Below, in pieces: positions 27,270 through 36,336 of a DNA stretch of 64,000 nt. The stretch is from assembly GCA_017853575.1 (NCBI GenBank), contig JAFMJI010000005.1, forward strand, positions 80,189-144,188. Reading direction: 5' to 3'. The position numbers and the translations under genes were made by a program. The stretch's first letter is position 1, and every line of letters starts with the position of its first letter. The notes below the pieces were generated by a model that saw nothing but the letters and a program-made list of their open reading frames with translations, was not told the origin of the DNA and searched no databases. Source of the stretch: Chitinophagaceae bacterium. GTDB lineage: Bacteria > Bacteroidota > Bacteroidia > Chitinophagales > Chitinophagaceae.

Positions 27270-28043
27270 ATGAATAAATGGCTTGTGATTGCATTATTTA
27301 TTGTTTTAAGCCTGGATATTTATTCTCAAAACACTTTGCTTCTTTCATCAAATGTAAATTCCTGGTCTGCATCATCTTTGAGATCTACAAAATATGGACA
27401 ATCGAGATTGCTCTTTGAAGGATCTGGAAAAATATTGAATCATCATTCAATCATTGGTCATACAATCAATGGACGCAAGCAAATTGTATTTCATGAAAAC
27501 CAAGATGGTAAGGAATTGTTTTTTATTGTTAAATCTAGGCCAGTTGAGGTTCAATTGAACAACACCGTTAAACAATTGGACAAAGGATCAGTGGTTTTCC
27601 TGTTGCCAGGAGATGAAGTTGCTTTTAAAAATATAGGACGTGATCAGGTTGAAATATATGAAATGCAAATGCAATCATCCTATCGAGATCAGCAACGAGG
27701 ACGCACTGCTGGCAGTTCATTCATGATGGATTGGTATGATATGGAGTATCGCGCCCATGAAAGGGGTGGGGTGCGTCAGTTGTTTGATCGAAAGACCGTA
27801 ATGACCAATCGTTTTGATATACATATCACTTCTCTCAATCCTGGCATTAGCAGCCATCCGCCCCATACTCATGCAAATGAAGAAATCATTTTAATGATTG
27901 ATGGAGAAGGTGAAATGATATTGGGAGAGAAAAAGCAACATATTACCACAGGCGACGCAGCCTGGGTTGAGTCTATGATTCCTCACAATATTACCAATAT
28001 GGCAAAAAGACCGGCAGTCTATTTTGCAATACAATGGAATTAA
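27270..28043 (+). CDS. Secreted bicupin protein
   Basis: A 257-residue protein with a signal peptide (MNKWLVIALFIVLSLDIYSQ) and two cupin folds. The second one is clearer: HITSLNPGISSHPPHTHANEEIILMI (residues about 190-215) contains the metal-binding His-x-His and Glu, with a final His in SMIPHNITN. The first cupin (residues 50-125) lacks a full metal motif. The organisation recalls ureidoglycine aminohydrolase and KduI-like bicupins, but secretion argues for another, unknown substrate. It is divergent from the sulfatase gene and convergent with the CocE-type hydrolase gene. Confidence 0.75.
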   Translation: MNKWLVIALFIVLSLDIYSQNTLLLSSNVNSWSASSLRSTKYGQSRLLFEGSGKILNHHSIIGHTINGRKQIVFHENQDGKELFFIVKSRPVEVQLNNTVKQLDKGSVVFLLPGDEVAFKNIGRDQVEIYEMQMQSSYRDQQRGRTAGSSFMMDWYDMEYRAHERGGVRQLFDRKTVMTNRFDIHITSLNPGISSHPPHTHANEEIILMIDGEGEMILGEKKQHITTGDAAWVESMIPHNITNMAKRPAVYFAIQWN

Positions 28044-28057
28044 TTATTTATGCTCCA

Positions 28058-29923
28058 TTATTTATTGATGACTGGCAACATGATTTTAGATTGATGAAAA
28101 ATTTTAATGGTTGCTTTTTTAAAATCTTCATCTTTTGCTTCATAAATATTTAAAAACTGTTGAGGGTTTCTGTCTACTATGGGAAACCAACTGCTCTGTA
28201 CTTGAATCATCAATCGATGTCCCTTTTTGAAAGTATGTGCAACATCAGGCAAATTGAATTTTACCTGTGTAGGTTTGTTCGGAACAAACGGTTCAGGTTT
28301 TTCAAAGCTATTCCTGAATTTGCCACGCATCACTTCACCCCTCACTAGTTGCTGATAGCCGCTCATGAGATAATCATGACGGCCATTGTTGTATTCAAAA
28401 TTATCAGGATATACATCAATCACTTTAACAACAAAATCAGCATCAGTATTTGAAATAGCTACCATTAGATCTGCAACAATCGGACCACCTAAAGTCAGAT
28501 CATCCTCAAGTACTGGTGTTTGATATACCATCACATCCGTTCTACGTGAAGCAAATTTTTGGTCATCATCCATGTATTCCCTGTAATGCCTATTTGGTGT
28601 CGCTTTCATCATGTATACATCAGAAATATAGGGAACAGGTTTTGCAGGATCACTAAGATATTCATCATGGGTGGTAGCGCTGGTATTTAAGTTGGATGAT
28701 AGTGAACCATTCTTTCCAAGTACATATGGAGTCATCCGCATAGATGTCAGCGGCCAACTTTCAAATTGTTTCCATTCATTTGATCCTGAGAAAAAGATAT
28801 TTGCTTCTTTGATTTGATCAACATTGCCCTTGCCTTTCAAATAATAATTGAAAAAAGGGAGTTCAATATTTTTACCAAACCATTCACTGGTATTGCTTCC
28901 CCATTCTACATTTCCCAATTTGGTTCCATCCATTGCACCCCATTGTCCATGATACCAGGGGCCCATTACAATTTTGTTGTTGTTCTTGGATTTTGCTTCA
29001 ATGGCCTTATACAGATTCCAAGCACCGTAACAATCCTCCGCATCATATAAACCTCCAACAATCAATGTAGCTACATCGGGATTGATTTTATCTACATGCT
29101 TTCTGGCATTTCTAACTTGCCAAAATTCGTCATAGTTCGGATGAGCCATGAGGTCTTTCCAAAATCGGATGCTATCGCCCATGAGTTTGGTAAAGTTGCT
29201 GATGGCACCTGTACGTAAATAGAAATCAAAATAATCTTTGATTGGGAAATCAAATCCTTTTGGCCCGATGGTGGTTGGCTTTGGACGAGGTTTTCCAAAT
29301 CCAGCATAAAACGCAAATCCATCTGCCAGCATAAATGCACCGTTGTGGTGAAAATCATCTCCGATAAACCATTCGGTTACGGGGGCTTGTGGACTTACTG
29401 CTTTGAGTGCAGGATGGTTGCTGAGCGTAGCCATTGTTGCATAAAATCCAGGATATGATGTGCCAAACACGCCCACCTTCCCATTGTTTTGTGGTATATT
29501 TTTTATCATCCAATCAATGGCGTCATACGTATCTGTTGTTTCATCGGTTTGATTCGCAGTTTTATTTGGGTTAAATGGACGAATATCTTCAAATTCTCCC
29601 TCGCTCATCCACCGACCTCTCACGTCTTGTAGCACATATATATAATTTTCTTTGAAAAAGTAACTGCGTGGACCTCTCCAGAATCCACTATTAAAAATCC
29701 CGGCACCATAGGGAGCACATGAATAAGGTGTACGGGTTAATAATATTGGATGGCTTTCTGATTGATCTTTTGGAGCATAAATGGTTGTAAATAGTTTAAT
29801 GCCATCTCGCATAGGAATCATTAATTCTGTTTTTGTATAGTTATTAACTATCCAAGCTGAGTCCACAGTTTGGGCAATATTTATCAATGGCAATAAGAGC
29901 AGCAGAAAGAAGATTTTTTTCAT
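28058..29923 (-). CDS. CocE/NonD family hydrolase
   Basis: A 621-residue secreted alpha/beta hydrolase of the X-Pro dipeptidyl-peptidase (S15)/cocaine esterase type. The ATG at 29923 gives the signal peptide MKKIFFLLLLLPLINIAQ; a TTG three codons upstream is in frame but less likely. The nucleophile elbow is GVFGTSYPGF near residue 149, the helical cap follows, and the C-terminal jelly-roll domain includes GHRLMIQVQSSWFPIVDRN near 582. Related enzymes are alpha-amino acid ester hydrolases and glutaryl-7-ACA acylases. It is likely used for peptide or ester scavenging. Confidence 0.9.
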   Translation of the reverse strand: MKKIFFLLLLLPLINIAQTVDSAWIVNNYTKTELMIPMRDGIKLFTTIYAPKDQSESHPILLTRTPYSCAPYGAGIFNSGFWRGPRSYFFKENYIYVLQDVRGRWMSEGEFEDIRPFNPNKTANQTDETTDTYDAIDWMIKNIPQNNGKVGVFGTSYPGFYATMATLSNHPALKAVSPQAPVTEWFIGDDFHHNGAFMLADGFAFYAGFGKPRPKPTTIGPKGFDFPIKDYFDFYLRTGAISNFTKLMGDSIRFWKDLMAHPNYDEFWQVRNARKHVDKINPDVATLIVGGLYDAEDCYGAWNLYKAIEAKSKNNNKIVMGPWYHGQWGAMDGTKLGNVEWGSNTSEWFGKNIELPFFNYYLKGKGNVDQIKEANIFFSGSNEWKQFESWPLTSMRMTPYVLGKNGSLSSNLNTSATTHDEYLSDPAKPVPYISDVYMMKATPNRHYREYMDDDQKFASRRTDVMVYQTPVLEDDLTLGGPIVADLMVAISNTDADFVVKVIDVYPDNFEYNNGRHDYLMSGYQQLVRGEVMRGKFRNSFEKPEPFVPNKPTQVKFNLPDVAHTFKKGHRLMIQVQSSWFPIVDRNPQQFLNIYEAKDEDFKKATIKIFHQSKIMLPVINK

Positions 29924-30031
29924 ATGAATCAATTGAAAATAAAAGGTAAGAAATATTTACAATCTTAAACCGTTTAAATAATATATTCTGGTTGTTTTAT
30001 TTATTGATCATCAAATCATTACATTAGCCCC

Positions 30032-30475
30032 ATGAAAAAATTTATTTTATTAATGATCTCCTGCTCTTTATATGGAGCAACTTCAATGGCCCAGACCTCT
30101 GACGAAGCTGTTAAAAAAACCATCAATCGGCTTTTTGATGCAATGAGAAATTCCGACTCTGTTGAAATTCTTTCCGTTTTTACTCCAGATGCTATCATGC
30201 AATCTATAATGAATGACAAAGAGGGAAAAACATCTTTGAGAAAAAATCAAGTTCAGCAATTTGCCTCTGCTATTGGGAAAATGGCAAAAGGTGCAGCAGA
30301 TGAACAGATTGAATTTGAAACCATCAAACTAGATGGTGAACTCGCTTTCGCATGGACACCTTACCGTTTTATTTTAAATGGCAAATACAGTCATAGTGGG
30401 GTTGATGCATTTTGTCTGGTCAAACTCAATGGGGAATGGAAAATTCAATACTTGATTGACACGAGAAGAAAATGA
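30032..30475 (+). CDS. SnoaL/DUF4440-like secreted protein
   Basis: A 147-residue protein with a signal peptide (MKKFILLMISCSLYGATSMAQ) and an NTF2-like cone fold pattern: an N-terminal helix, AVKKTINRLFDAMRNSDSVEILSVFTPDAIM near residue 28, then strands ending in AFCLVKLNGEWKIQYLIDTRRK. The family contains both enzymes and ligand-binding proteins, and no function can be assigned. It is divergent from the CocE-like hydrolase and convergent with the glycosyltransferase gene. Confidence 0.8.
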   Translation: MKKFILLMISCSLYGATSMAQTSDEAVKKTINRLFDAMRNSDSVEILSVFTPDAIMQSIMNDKEGKTSLRKNQVQQFASAIGKMAKGAADEQIEFETIKLDGELAFAWTPYRFILNGKYSHSGVDAFCLVKLNGEWKIQYLIDTRRK

Positions 30476-30495
30476 AACTTTTAAGTAATTCCAAT

Positions 30496-32178
30496 TTATA
30501 ACACTTCAAGATTATAATAAGGGCTCGCAAAGTTTCCTTTTAATAAACCATTGTTAATTGAAAATAATAGCCTGGTTAATCCTTTTTCTTTTGGTGCAAT
30601 AATTTTTACAGGGATGGTAATAGTATTTCTAGCACTCAATGATCCTTTAGGTAATTGAAATGTATTAGCTCCTTCTGAAACAACGTAAGAGTATTTAGAA
30701 AAAGAATAGCTGATTGAAAGACGACCATCATTTATGATGGCATCATTATTTAGATTCGTGATTTTCAGATTTATATCAATCGTATCATTTAATTGAATTT
30801 TTACTGGTAGATCTATTGCTTCAATTTTTAGATCATTCACTGCGCAATAATTATTTATTGGTATCAGATTACCGCTTTTGAATGGTGAAACAATCTGCAA
30901 ATTAGCATCTGAAATTTCATCATTGAACCACAAAACATTTTTACCATTCAAATCTTGTTCACTATGATTGATTGAATACTGTGTTTTTCGGTAATACTTT
31001 GTATTATACCCAATGGCTGTTGCATTGGGTTGATAATATTGATAAATTGATGGGAGGATATATGAATCTGTAAAAATAACTGGGGTCGTTCCAGCATATT
31101 TATAAATACTGTCAGCCCATGATTTGCCATGAATAAATGGTTTGTAATTATTGATTTTATCTATAGGCAATCCAGGCACCAGCAATAAAATCCTTAAGGT
31201 CAACATCAACCCTATATTGATTTTTGCCAATTTAATAAACAAGAATTTTCTTTTTTCATCTGCCTTATGAATAATTTCCATGAACAACACAATGAATGAT
31301 GTTCCTGCAACCAAGGTCCAGTGCGCTTCTACATGATTTTTGAATGAAGAAAGCAAGAAAATAATCAGCACACTCCAAAAATTGAATATGTGTGCTTTTA
31401 TGAGTTTATCTACAGATCTTATCTTAATTACATTGAAATAAAAGAAGAAGGAAATAATCGGCCCCCATATCAGGAGCTGTCCGAAAATATAATCAAGTGT
31501 GAAATTGATCTTATAAATTCTCAGCCCCCTCTCAAAAAGATGAAATCTTACTGTTGGCCAATCATGCTGGTATTGCCAATAAATATGAGGTGAGTAAAGA
31601 ACAATTACAATAAGAATTAAGCACCAAAAACTCCCTCGCTTGAGAAGTTGAAAATTAGATAGCACAACAAAAATCACCGGAAGTATTCCATGGTATTTGC
31701 TGTAAAACATTCCTGTGATGGCGAATGAAAGTAAAAGGACAGCGATAAAATTATCTTTTTCCAGATAAAGCCTGTATCCTAAAAAAAACAAGGAAGAGAA
31801 AAAAAATAGTGGCGCATCCGGCGTAGTTATGAAGCCGTAAACATTGATGATGAGTATGGATGAAAATAGAAGGACGAAATATTTCGTATGTCTCAACCTA
31901 TCGGGCAATCCAATAAAAATGATCCATGCTGAAGCTGTGGTTATGATTACCGTTCCGAGCCTTGTAAAAATCGGTCTATGTCCAAAACTTTCACCCCACT
32001 TAATCAAAAGAGCAACCAAGGGTGGATGATCAAAAAACCCCCAGTCGATTTGTTTTGAAAACATCCAATAATATGCCTCATCTCCATCTACTCCTATAAA
32101 TGCAGATTGGATAATATTGATGGTGAACCATGATATCAAAAAAATGTAGAGCGGAAAATAGTTTCTCTTTTGCAACAT
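30496..32178 (-). CDS. Glycosyltransferase family 39 membrane protein (ArnT/PMT-like)
   Basis: A 560-residue polytopic protein with about ten to eleven hydrophobic helices and a soluble C-terminal part of about 150 residues. The first periplasmic loop carries GVDGDEAYYWMFSKQIDWGF (residues 28-47), the acidic motif typical of GT39/ArnT-like transferases that use polyprenyl-phosphate sugars, followed by FDHPPLVALLIKWGE. It probably adds a sugar to lipid A, a surface glycan or protein. The upstream gene for beta-hexosaminidase is 18 bases away on the same strand. Confidence 0.87.
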   Translation of the reverse strand: MLQKRNYFPLYIFLISWFTINIIQSAFIGVDGDEAYYWMFSKQIDWGFFDHPPLVALLIKWGESFGHRPIFTRLGTVIITTASAWIIFIGLPDRLRHTKYFVLLFSSILIINVYGFITTPDAPLFFFSSLFFLGYRLYLEKDNFIAVLLLSFAITGMFYSKYHGILPVIFVVLSNFQLLKRGSFWCLILIVIVLYSPHIYWQYQHDWPTVRFHLFERGLRIYKINFTLDYIFGQLLIWGPIISFFFYFNVIKIRSVDKLIKAHIFNFWSVLIIFLLSSFKNHVEAHWTLVAGTSFIVLFMEIIHKADEKRKFLFIKLAKINIGLMLTLRILLLVPGLPIDKINNYKPFIHGKSWADSIYKYAGTTPVIFTDSYILPSIYQYYQPNATAIGYNTKYYRKTQYSINHSEQDLNGKNVLWFNDEISDANLQIVSPFKSGNLIPINNYCAVNDLKIEAIDLPVKIQLNDTIDINLKITNLNNDAIINDGRLSISYSFSKYSYVVSEGANTFQLPKGSLSARNTITIPVKIIAPKEKGLTRLLFSINNGLLKGNFASPYYNLEVL

Positions 32179-32196
32179 TTTTTAATATCAATTATT

Positions 32197-33795
32197 TCAT
32201 TGGTTTATGAAAGCTTTTGAATAATTGATTTTCAAAGCATCCATGTGGGGGAGGTGCGCTTCCAGTCTTTTTTTAAAACCTGCATAATCTTTTGGTGCTT
32301 TGGGCGACCATGCAATTTCAGATAAAGCCAGAGCACGTGGGTAGGTCATGTATTCCGCATATTTGATATTATTGATATATTCTGTCCAAACATTTGCCTG
32401 AATACCAACTACATGCTTTGCTTCATCTTCTGTTAATTCTGGAAGATTGGGTTCGAACGAATATGATTTTGACAGCGAAAGGTTTCCACCGATTGCCAAA
32501 GGCTCTGTTTTAGGATCTCCTTGGTAGTAATCAAGATAGAAGAAACTATTGGGTGACATCACTACATCATGATTTTGTTTTGCAGCTTCAACACCTCCTT
32601 TTACACCTCTCCATGACATCACCATGGCATTTGGAGAGAGGCCACCTTCCAAAATTTCATCCCATCCCAATAATTTTTTTCCTTTTGAGGTAACAAATCT
32701 GTCAATGCGACGAATAAAATAGCTCTGTAATTCTTCTTCGTTTTTTAGTCCAAGTTTTTTGATCAGATCCTGACAGAACCGACTTTCCCTCCATTGTGTC
32801 TTTGGGCATTCATCACCTCCAATATGAATATATTGTCCAGGAAACAATGCCATTACTTCTGACAACACATCTTCCAAAAATGTAAATGTTTCTTCTCTTG
32901 GTGCAAGTACATCTTCTGAAACTCCCCAGCGTGTAGCTACCTGATAAATTTTATCCTGGTTGCAACCGAATTGAGGATAAGCTGCCAACAATGCCTGTGA
33001 ATGTCCGGGCATTTCAATTTCTGGAATTACTGTGATGTATTTACTTGCGGCATATGCAACTACATCACGAATTTGATCTTGTGTATAGTATCCTCCATGA
33101 GGTTTTCCATCAAATTTTTTATCACGATAATGTCCAAGTGTAGATTCCTTTCTTACTGAAGATATTTGTGTGAGCAATGGATATTTTTTGATTTCTATTC
33201 TCCAACCCTGGTCTTCTGTTAAGTGCCAATGAAAGGTATTTAGTTTATAAATAGCCATTACATCGAGAAATCGTTTGATATCTTCTACTTTAAAAAAATA
33301 TCTACCTACATCCAGCATGAGTCCACGATAACCAAACCTTGGGGCATCTTCTATAGAACAGTTAGGCACAGAGAGAGGAGTAGAAGTTTGTTGGTCTCCA
33401 CTCATTGATGCAGGCATCAGTTGAAGCAGTGTTTGCATGGCATAGAATGCCCCGGCACCAGTGCTGGCTTGAATTTCAATTTTTTTTGAAGTTACGTTAA
33501 GTGAATAAGCTTCTTTTTTAAGTGAGGGGTTTAATGTAAAAGCAACCCCGGAAGAAGACTTCCCTTTTATGACGTTTAGCCCAAGATTTCCTACATTGTT
33601 TGCTTGGCGGGTCAACAGATCAGCTGCTGGTTTAAATAATTCATCTGCAATAGAAACATTCATTCCTTTCTTAAACGTGAATATTCCATTTTGTGGTGTA
33701 AGTTTTTGAGGCTGTGGGATGAGGTTGTATTGATTTTGAGCGAACAGGTTTAGCGAGATTAGAAAACCTATCAAATAGAAAACAATTTTTTTCAT
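32197..33795 (-). CDS. Beta-N-acetylhexosaminidase, GH20
   Basis: A 532-residue secreted GH20 enzyme that removes terminal N-acetylglucosamine or N-acetylgalactosamine. Signal peptide (MKKIVFYLIGFLISLNLFAQ), GH20b domain (residues 25-145), then the TIM barrel: RGLMLDVGRYF near 154, FHWHLTEDQGWRIEIK near 190 and the catalytic pair D328-E329 in HIGGDECPKTQWR. WRGVKGG and the conserved Trp region near 470 complete the sugar pocket. It is likely involved in chitin-oligosaccharide or peptidoglycan/glycoprotein turnover. It forms a probable two-gene operon with the downstream GT39 gene. Confidence 0.95.
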   Translation of the reverse strand: MKKIVFYLIGFLISLNLFAQNQYNLIPQPQKLTPQNGIFTFKKGMNVSIADELFKPAADLLTRQANNVGNLGLNVIKGKSSSGVAFTLNPSLKKEAYSLNVTSKKIEIQASTGAGAFYAMQTLLQLMPASMSGDQQTSTPLSVPNCSIEDAPRFGYRGLMLDVGRYFFKVEDIKRFLDVMAIYKLNTFHWHLTEDQGWRIEIKKYPLLTQISSVRKESTLGHYRDKKFDGKPHGGYYTQDQIRDVVAYAASKYITVIPEIEMPGHSQALLAAYPQFGCNQDKIYQVATRWGVSEDVLAPREETFTFLEDVLSEVMALFPGQYIHIGGDECPKTQWRESRFCQDLIKKLGLKNEEELQSYFIRRIDRFVTSKGKKLLGWDEILEGGLSPNAMVMSWRGVKGGVEAAKQNHDVVMSPNSFFYLDYYQGDPKTEPLAIGGNLSLSKSYSFEPNLPELTEDEAKHVVGIQANVWTEYINNIKYAEYMTYPRALALSEIAWSPKAPKDYAGFKKRLEAHLPHMDALKINYSKAFINQ

Positions 33796-33895
33796 ATCGC
33801 ATGTTTAGATTGTTAAATATAAGCAATATTCCACCTTCGGAATTTTAGATAGATGCTGATATTTAATAGATTTATCTAATTAATTAATAATTACT

Positions 33896-34753
33896 GTGAA
33901 AAGACGTTTGTTGTTTTTGATGCTTCTCGTGGCATATTCTCTTTTACTTGTTAATGTGATGGTATTCAAGAATCTTCCTACCATTCGGATAGGATATTTG
34001 ATGCTTAATTTTAGTGGTACGCATGAAGCTCCTCCCAACTTTATTCCATTCAAAACCATACTTCCTTATTTATTCGGATATAAAGGGTTAATCATTGCAG
34101 GTATAAACATCATTGGAAATATCATACTACTTGTTCCGATTGGTTTTTTAATTCCTTATCTACTGAAGGAAATGAATTGGAAGAAGGCGATTCTGTTTGC
34201 TGTTCTTTCTGGCTTGGTGATTGAAGGCTTGCAGACAATCTTACATGTAGGAATATTTGATATTGATGATGTCATACTTAATGGGCTTGGATTTATGATT
34301 GGGTATTGGAAATTTCTAGTATTTCCAAGATGTTGGAATTTACTTCGAACCAGAAAAATATTTTTAGCAAGTTTAATTATAATTGCTGCACTTGTTGCCT
34401 ATTATATTTTTAATTTCTTTCAAAACAATTCAGGACCTATGCCTCGTGGTCCTAGTTTTAGAAATGAAAGAGTAAATCACATTAAAAATAATAATGCTGT
34501 AGCAAGAGAAAATGATTTGTGCGGGGGAACTGGGGGTACGGGACAAATCATTGGCAAATCAGATCATACAATAACAATCAAACGCAACGATGGTATCGAG
34601 GAAATTATACATTTATCCGACAAAACATCAATCAAAAATTCTTCTGGAAATATCACCGAAGTTGATCTTAGAATGGGTGATCGAGTAACTGTCGTGGTTG
34701 GTTTAATATCCGAAGATCCACTTGCAGCCTCACTTGTATTGGTTTGTAATTAA
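33896..34753 (+). CDS. VanZ family membrane protein with extra C-terminal domain
   Basis: A 285-residue protein starting at GTG. The first 180 residues have four to five hydrophobic helices and match VanZ: NFIPFKTILPYL near residue 48, NIIGNIILLVPIGFLIPYL near 72 and GLVIEGLQTILHVGIFDIDDVILNGLG near 106 (conserved E and D). After the last helix and a short linker come about 85 soluble residues with strands (GQIIGKSDHTITIKRND, MGDRVTVVVG) resembling a small OB-like or DUF5666-type domain. VanZ relatives are linked to teicoplanin tolerance and cell-envelope functions, but the role is not known here. Confidence 0.82.
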   Translation: MKRRLLFLMLLVAYSLLLVNVMVFKNLPTIRIGYLMLNFSGTHEAPPNFIPFKTILPYLFGYKGLIIAGINIIGNIILLVPIGFLIPYLLKEMNWKKAILFAVLSGLVIEGLQTILHVGIFDIDDVILNGLGFMIGYWKFLVFPRCWNLLRTRKIFLASLIIIAALVAYYIFNFFQNNSGPMPRGPSFRNERVNHIKNNNAVARENDLCGGTGGTGQIIGKSDHTITIKRNDGIEEIIHLSDKTSIKNSSGNITEVDLRMGDRVTVVVGLISEDPLAASLVLVCN

Positions 34754-34761
34754 ATAAATTG

Positions 34762-36318
34762 TCATTTAATTCTCTTCAAATCTAGATCCTGAAAGTCGAA
34801 GCTGAAATCTGTGAGTGGAGAAATAGCCTCCATGGTAAATCCACTTGGTTTGCCATTTCGATCAAGACTGAAATAGAGAAATGCGTCTGCATCCATACTG
34901 CGATCCGTCCACTTTGCAATGAGTGCATTCCCTTTATAAGATAACAGCTCACCTTCAAGCTTTGGTGATCGAACAGATGAAATCCAGGGTTTCCCATTTT
35001 TAACTGTTAGCATCATATCTCCAAACCATTCATCATGGTAGGTTCCGAAGTATGGATTGAAGTCAAAAGCATTTCCTTGCTTTTGCTGTGCTTCAGCAAT
35101 ATCTGCATTTACTTTTTGCTTGATTTTTTCAGCTTCTGCAAATCCCTTTTTTTCTCTTTCAGAAAAACTCTTCACCCAATTTTGTCCAGTCACCCCAAGG
35201 TATCCATCTTTGATGGTATTGCTGATCGATGAAAATGCCGCACCAGATTGCTGATTCGTCAATACCATGATCCCAAGGTTAAGTTCAGGAAATAGCACTA
35301 CTTGCGTTACAATGCCGGCAAGTCCACCTGTATGTGTAACCTGCTTGTATCCTTTAATATCACTTAAAAACCATCCCAGTCCGTATGCACTGAAATGTGT
35401 ATTGTACGGAGGAGCTGTAACAGATTTGATGATGGTTTGTGGCGACCACATTTCTTCGTGGATGTTTTCGCTGAATAATTTTTTGCTCAACCCATCACCA
35501 TATTTTCCATGATTCAATTGAAGGATCACCCATTTGCTCAAGTCATTGATATTGCTCCAAATTCCTCCGGCAGCATTTGCAGTTTCACTCCAATTGATGT
35601 CGATGACTTTCAAGTTGCCATCAACGGGTGCATGCGGACGGATCATGTTGGATTTATCTTTCAGCCGACTGAGGGATGCTGCTGAATGTTGAAATCCAAG
35701 TGGTTTCATAATACGTTGTTCAACAAATTCCTCCCAAGGCATGCCTGCAACTTTGGAGATAACTTCCCCAGCAACGATATAAAGATTATTGTCGTAATCA
35801 TATTTTGTTCTGAAAGCAGAAACCGGTTTAAGGTAACGAAGGTTGTGGATGATATCAGCTTTGCTGAAATTGCTTCCATCAGGCCACATCATCAAATCGC
35901 CAGCACCCAGTCCAAGCCCACTTCTATGAGTAACGAGATCTATTACAGTAAATGCTTCTGTAACATATGGATCATACATTTTAAATCCTGGGAGATGATC
36001 GGTTACTTTATCATCCCATTTCATTTTTCCTTCTTCCACCAGCATGCTGATGGCAGCGGTTGTGAATGCCTTTGAATTAGAGGCAATTCCAAACAGCGTG
36101 AATTCGTCAACTTTTTTTCCGGTTTCAAGATTTGCCACGCCATAGCCTTTGGCATGAATGAGTTTACCATCTTTCACCACACCTACAGCAATGCCTGGAA
36201 CATTGAATGTTTTCAATGTAAGCTCAACGAGTGAGTCGATCTGTTTGCTATTAAGAGGTTGTCCAAATGTTGAAATGAAAAAAAATACGATCGGAGAGAG
36301 CAGAAAAATTTTCTTCAT
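34762..36318 (-). CDS. Serine hydrolase, class C beta-lactamase-like (S12)
   Basis: A 518-residue secreted protein with signal peptide (MKKIFLLSPIVFFFISTFGQ) and the penicillin-binding fold. The active-site motif S80-N-S-K83 lies in FGIASNSKAFTT, the Tyr motif is within YDYDNNLY near 169, and the third motif is HTGG near 325. A C-terminal domain of about 120 residues (DUF3471-like: FDFNPYFGTYHDEWFGDM) follows. Such proteins are usually D-amino-peptidases or esterases, not antibiotic-destroying enzymes. It lies 18 bases after the icmF stop on the same strand. Confidence 0.9.
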   Translation of the reverse strand: MKKIFLLSPIVFFFISTFGQPLNSKQIDSLVELTLKTFNVPGIAVGVVKDGKLIHAKGYGVANLETGKKVDEFTLFGIASNSKAFTTAAISMLVEEGKMKWDDKVTDHLPGFKMYDPYVTEAFTVIDLVTHRSGLGLGAGDLMMWPDGSNFSKADIIHNLRYLKPVSAFRTKYDYDNNLYIVAGEVISKVAGMPWEEFVEQRIMKPLGFQHSAASLSRLKDKSNMIRPHAPVDGNLKVIDINWSETANAAGGIWSNINDLSKWVILQLNHGKYGDGLSKKLFSENIHEEMWSPQTIIKSVTAPPYNTHFSAYGLGWFLSDIKGYKQVTHTGGLAGIVTQVVLFPELNLGIMVLTNQQSGAAFSSISNTIKDGYLGVTGQNWVKSFSEREKKGFAEAEKIKQKVNADIAEAQQKQGNAFDFNPYFGTYHDEWFGDMMLTVKNGKPWISSVRSPKLEGELLSYKGNALIAKWTDRSMDADAFLYFSLDRNGKPSGFTMEAISPLTDFSFDFQDLDLKRIK

Positions 36319-36336
36319 GATAATATTTTAAGTGAG

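Noticed and set aside
34762..36318. Class C-like serine hydrolase as an antibiotic-resistance AmpC enzyme
   Set aside because: It has the SxxK, Tyr and HTGG motifs but also a DUF3471-like C-terminal domain and atypical length, which point to a peptidase or esterase of the S12 group.
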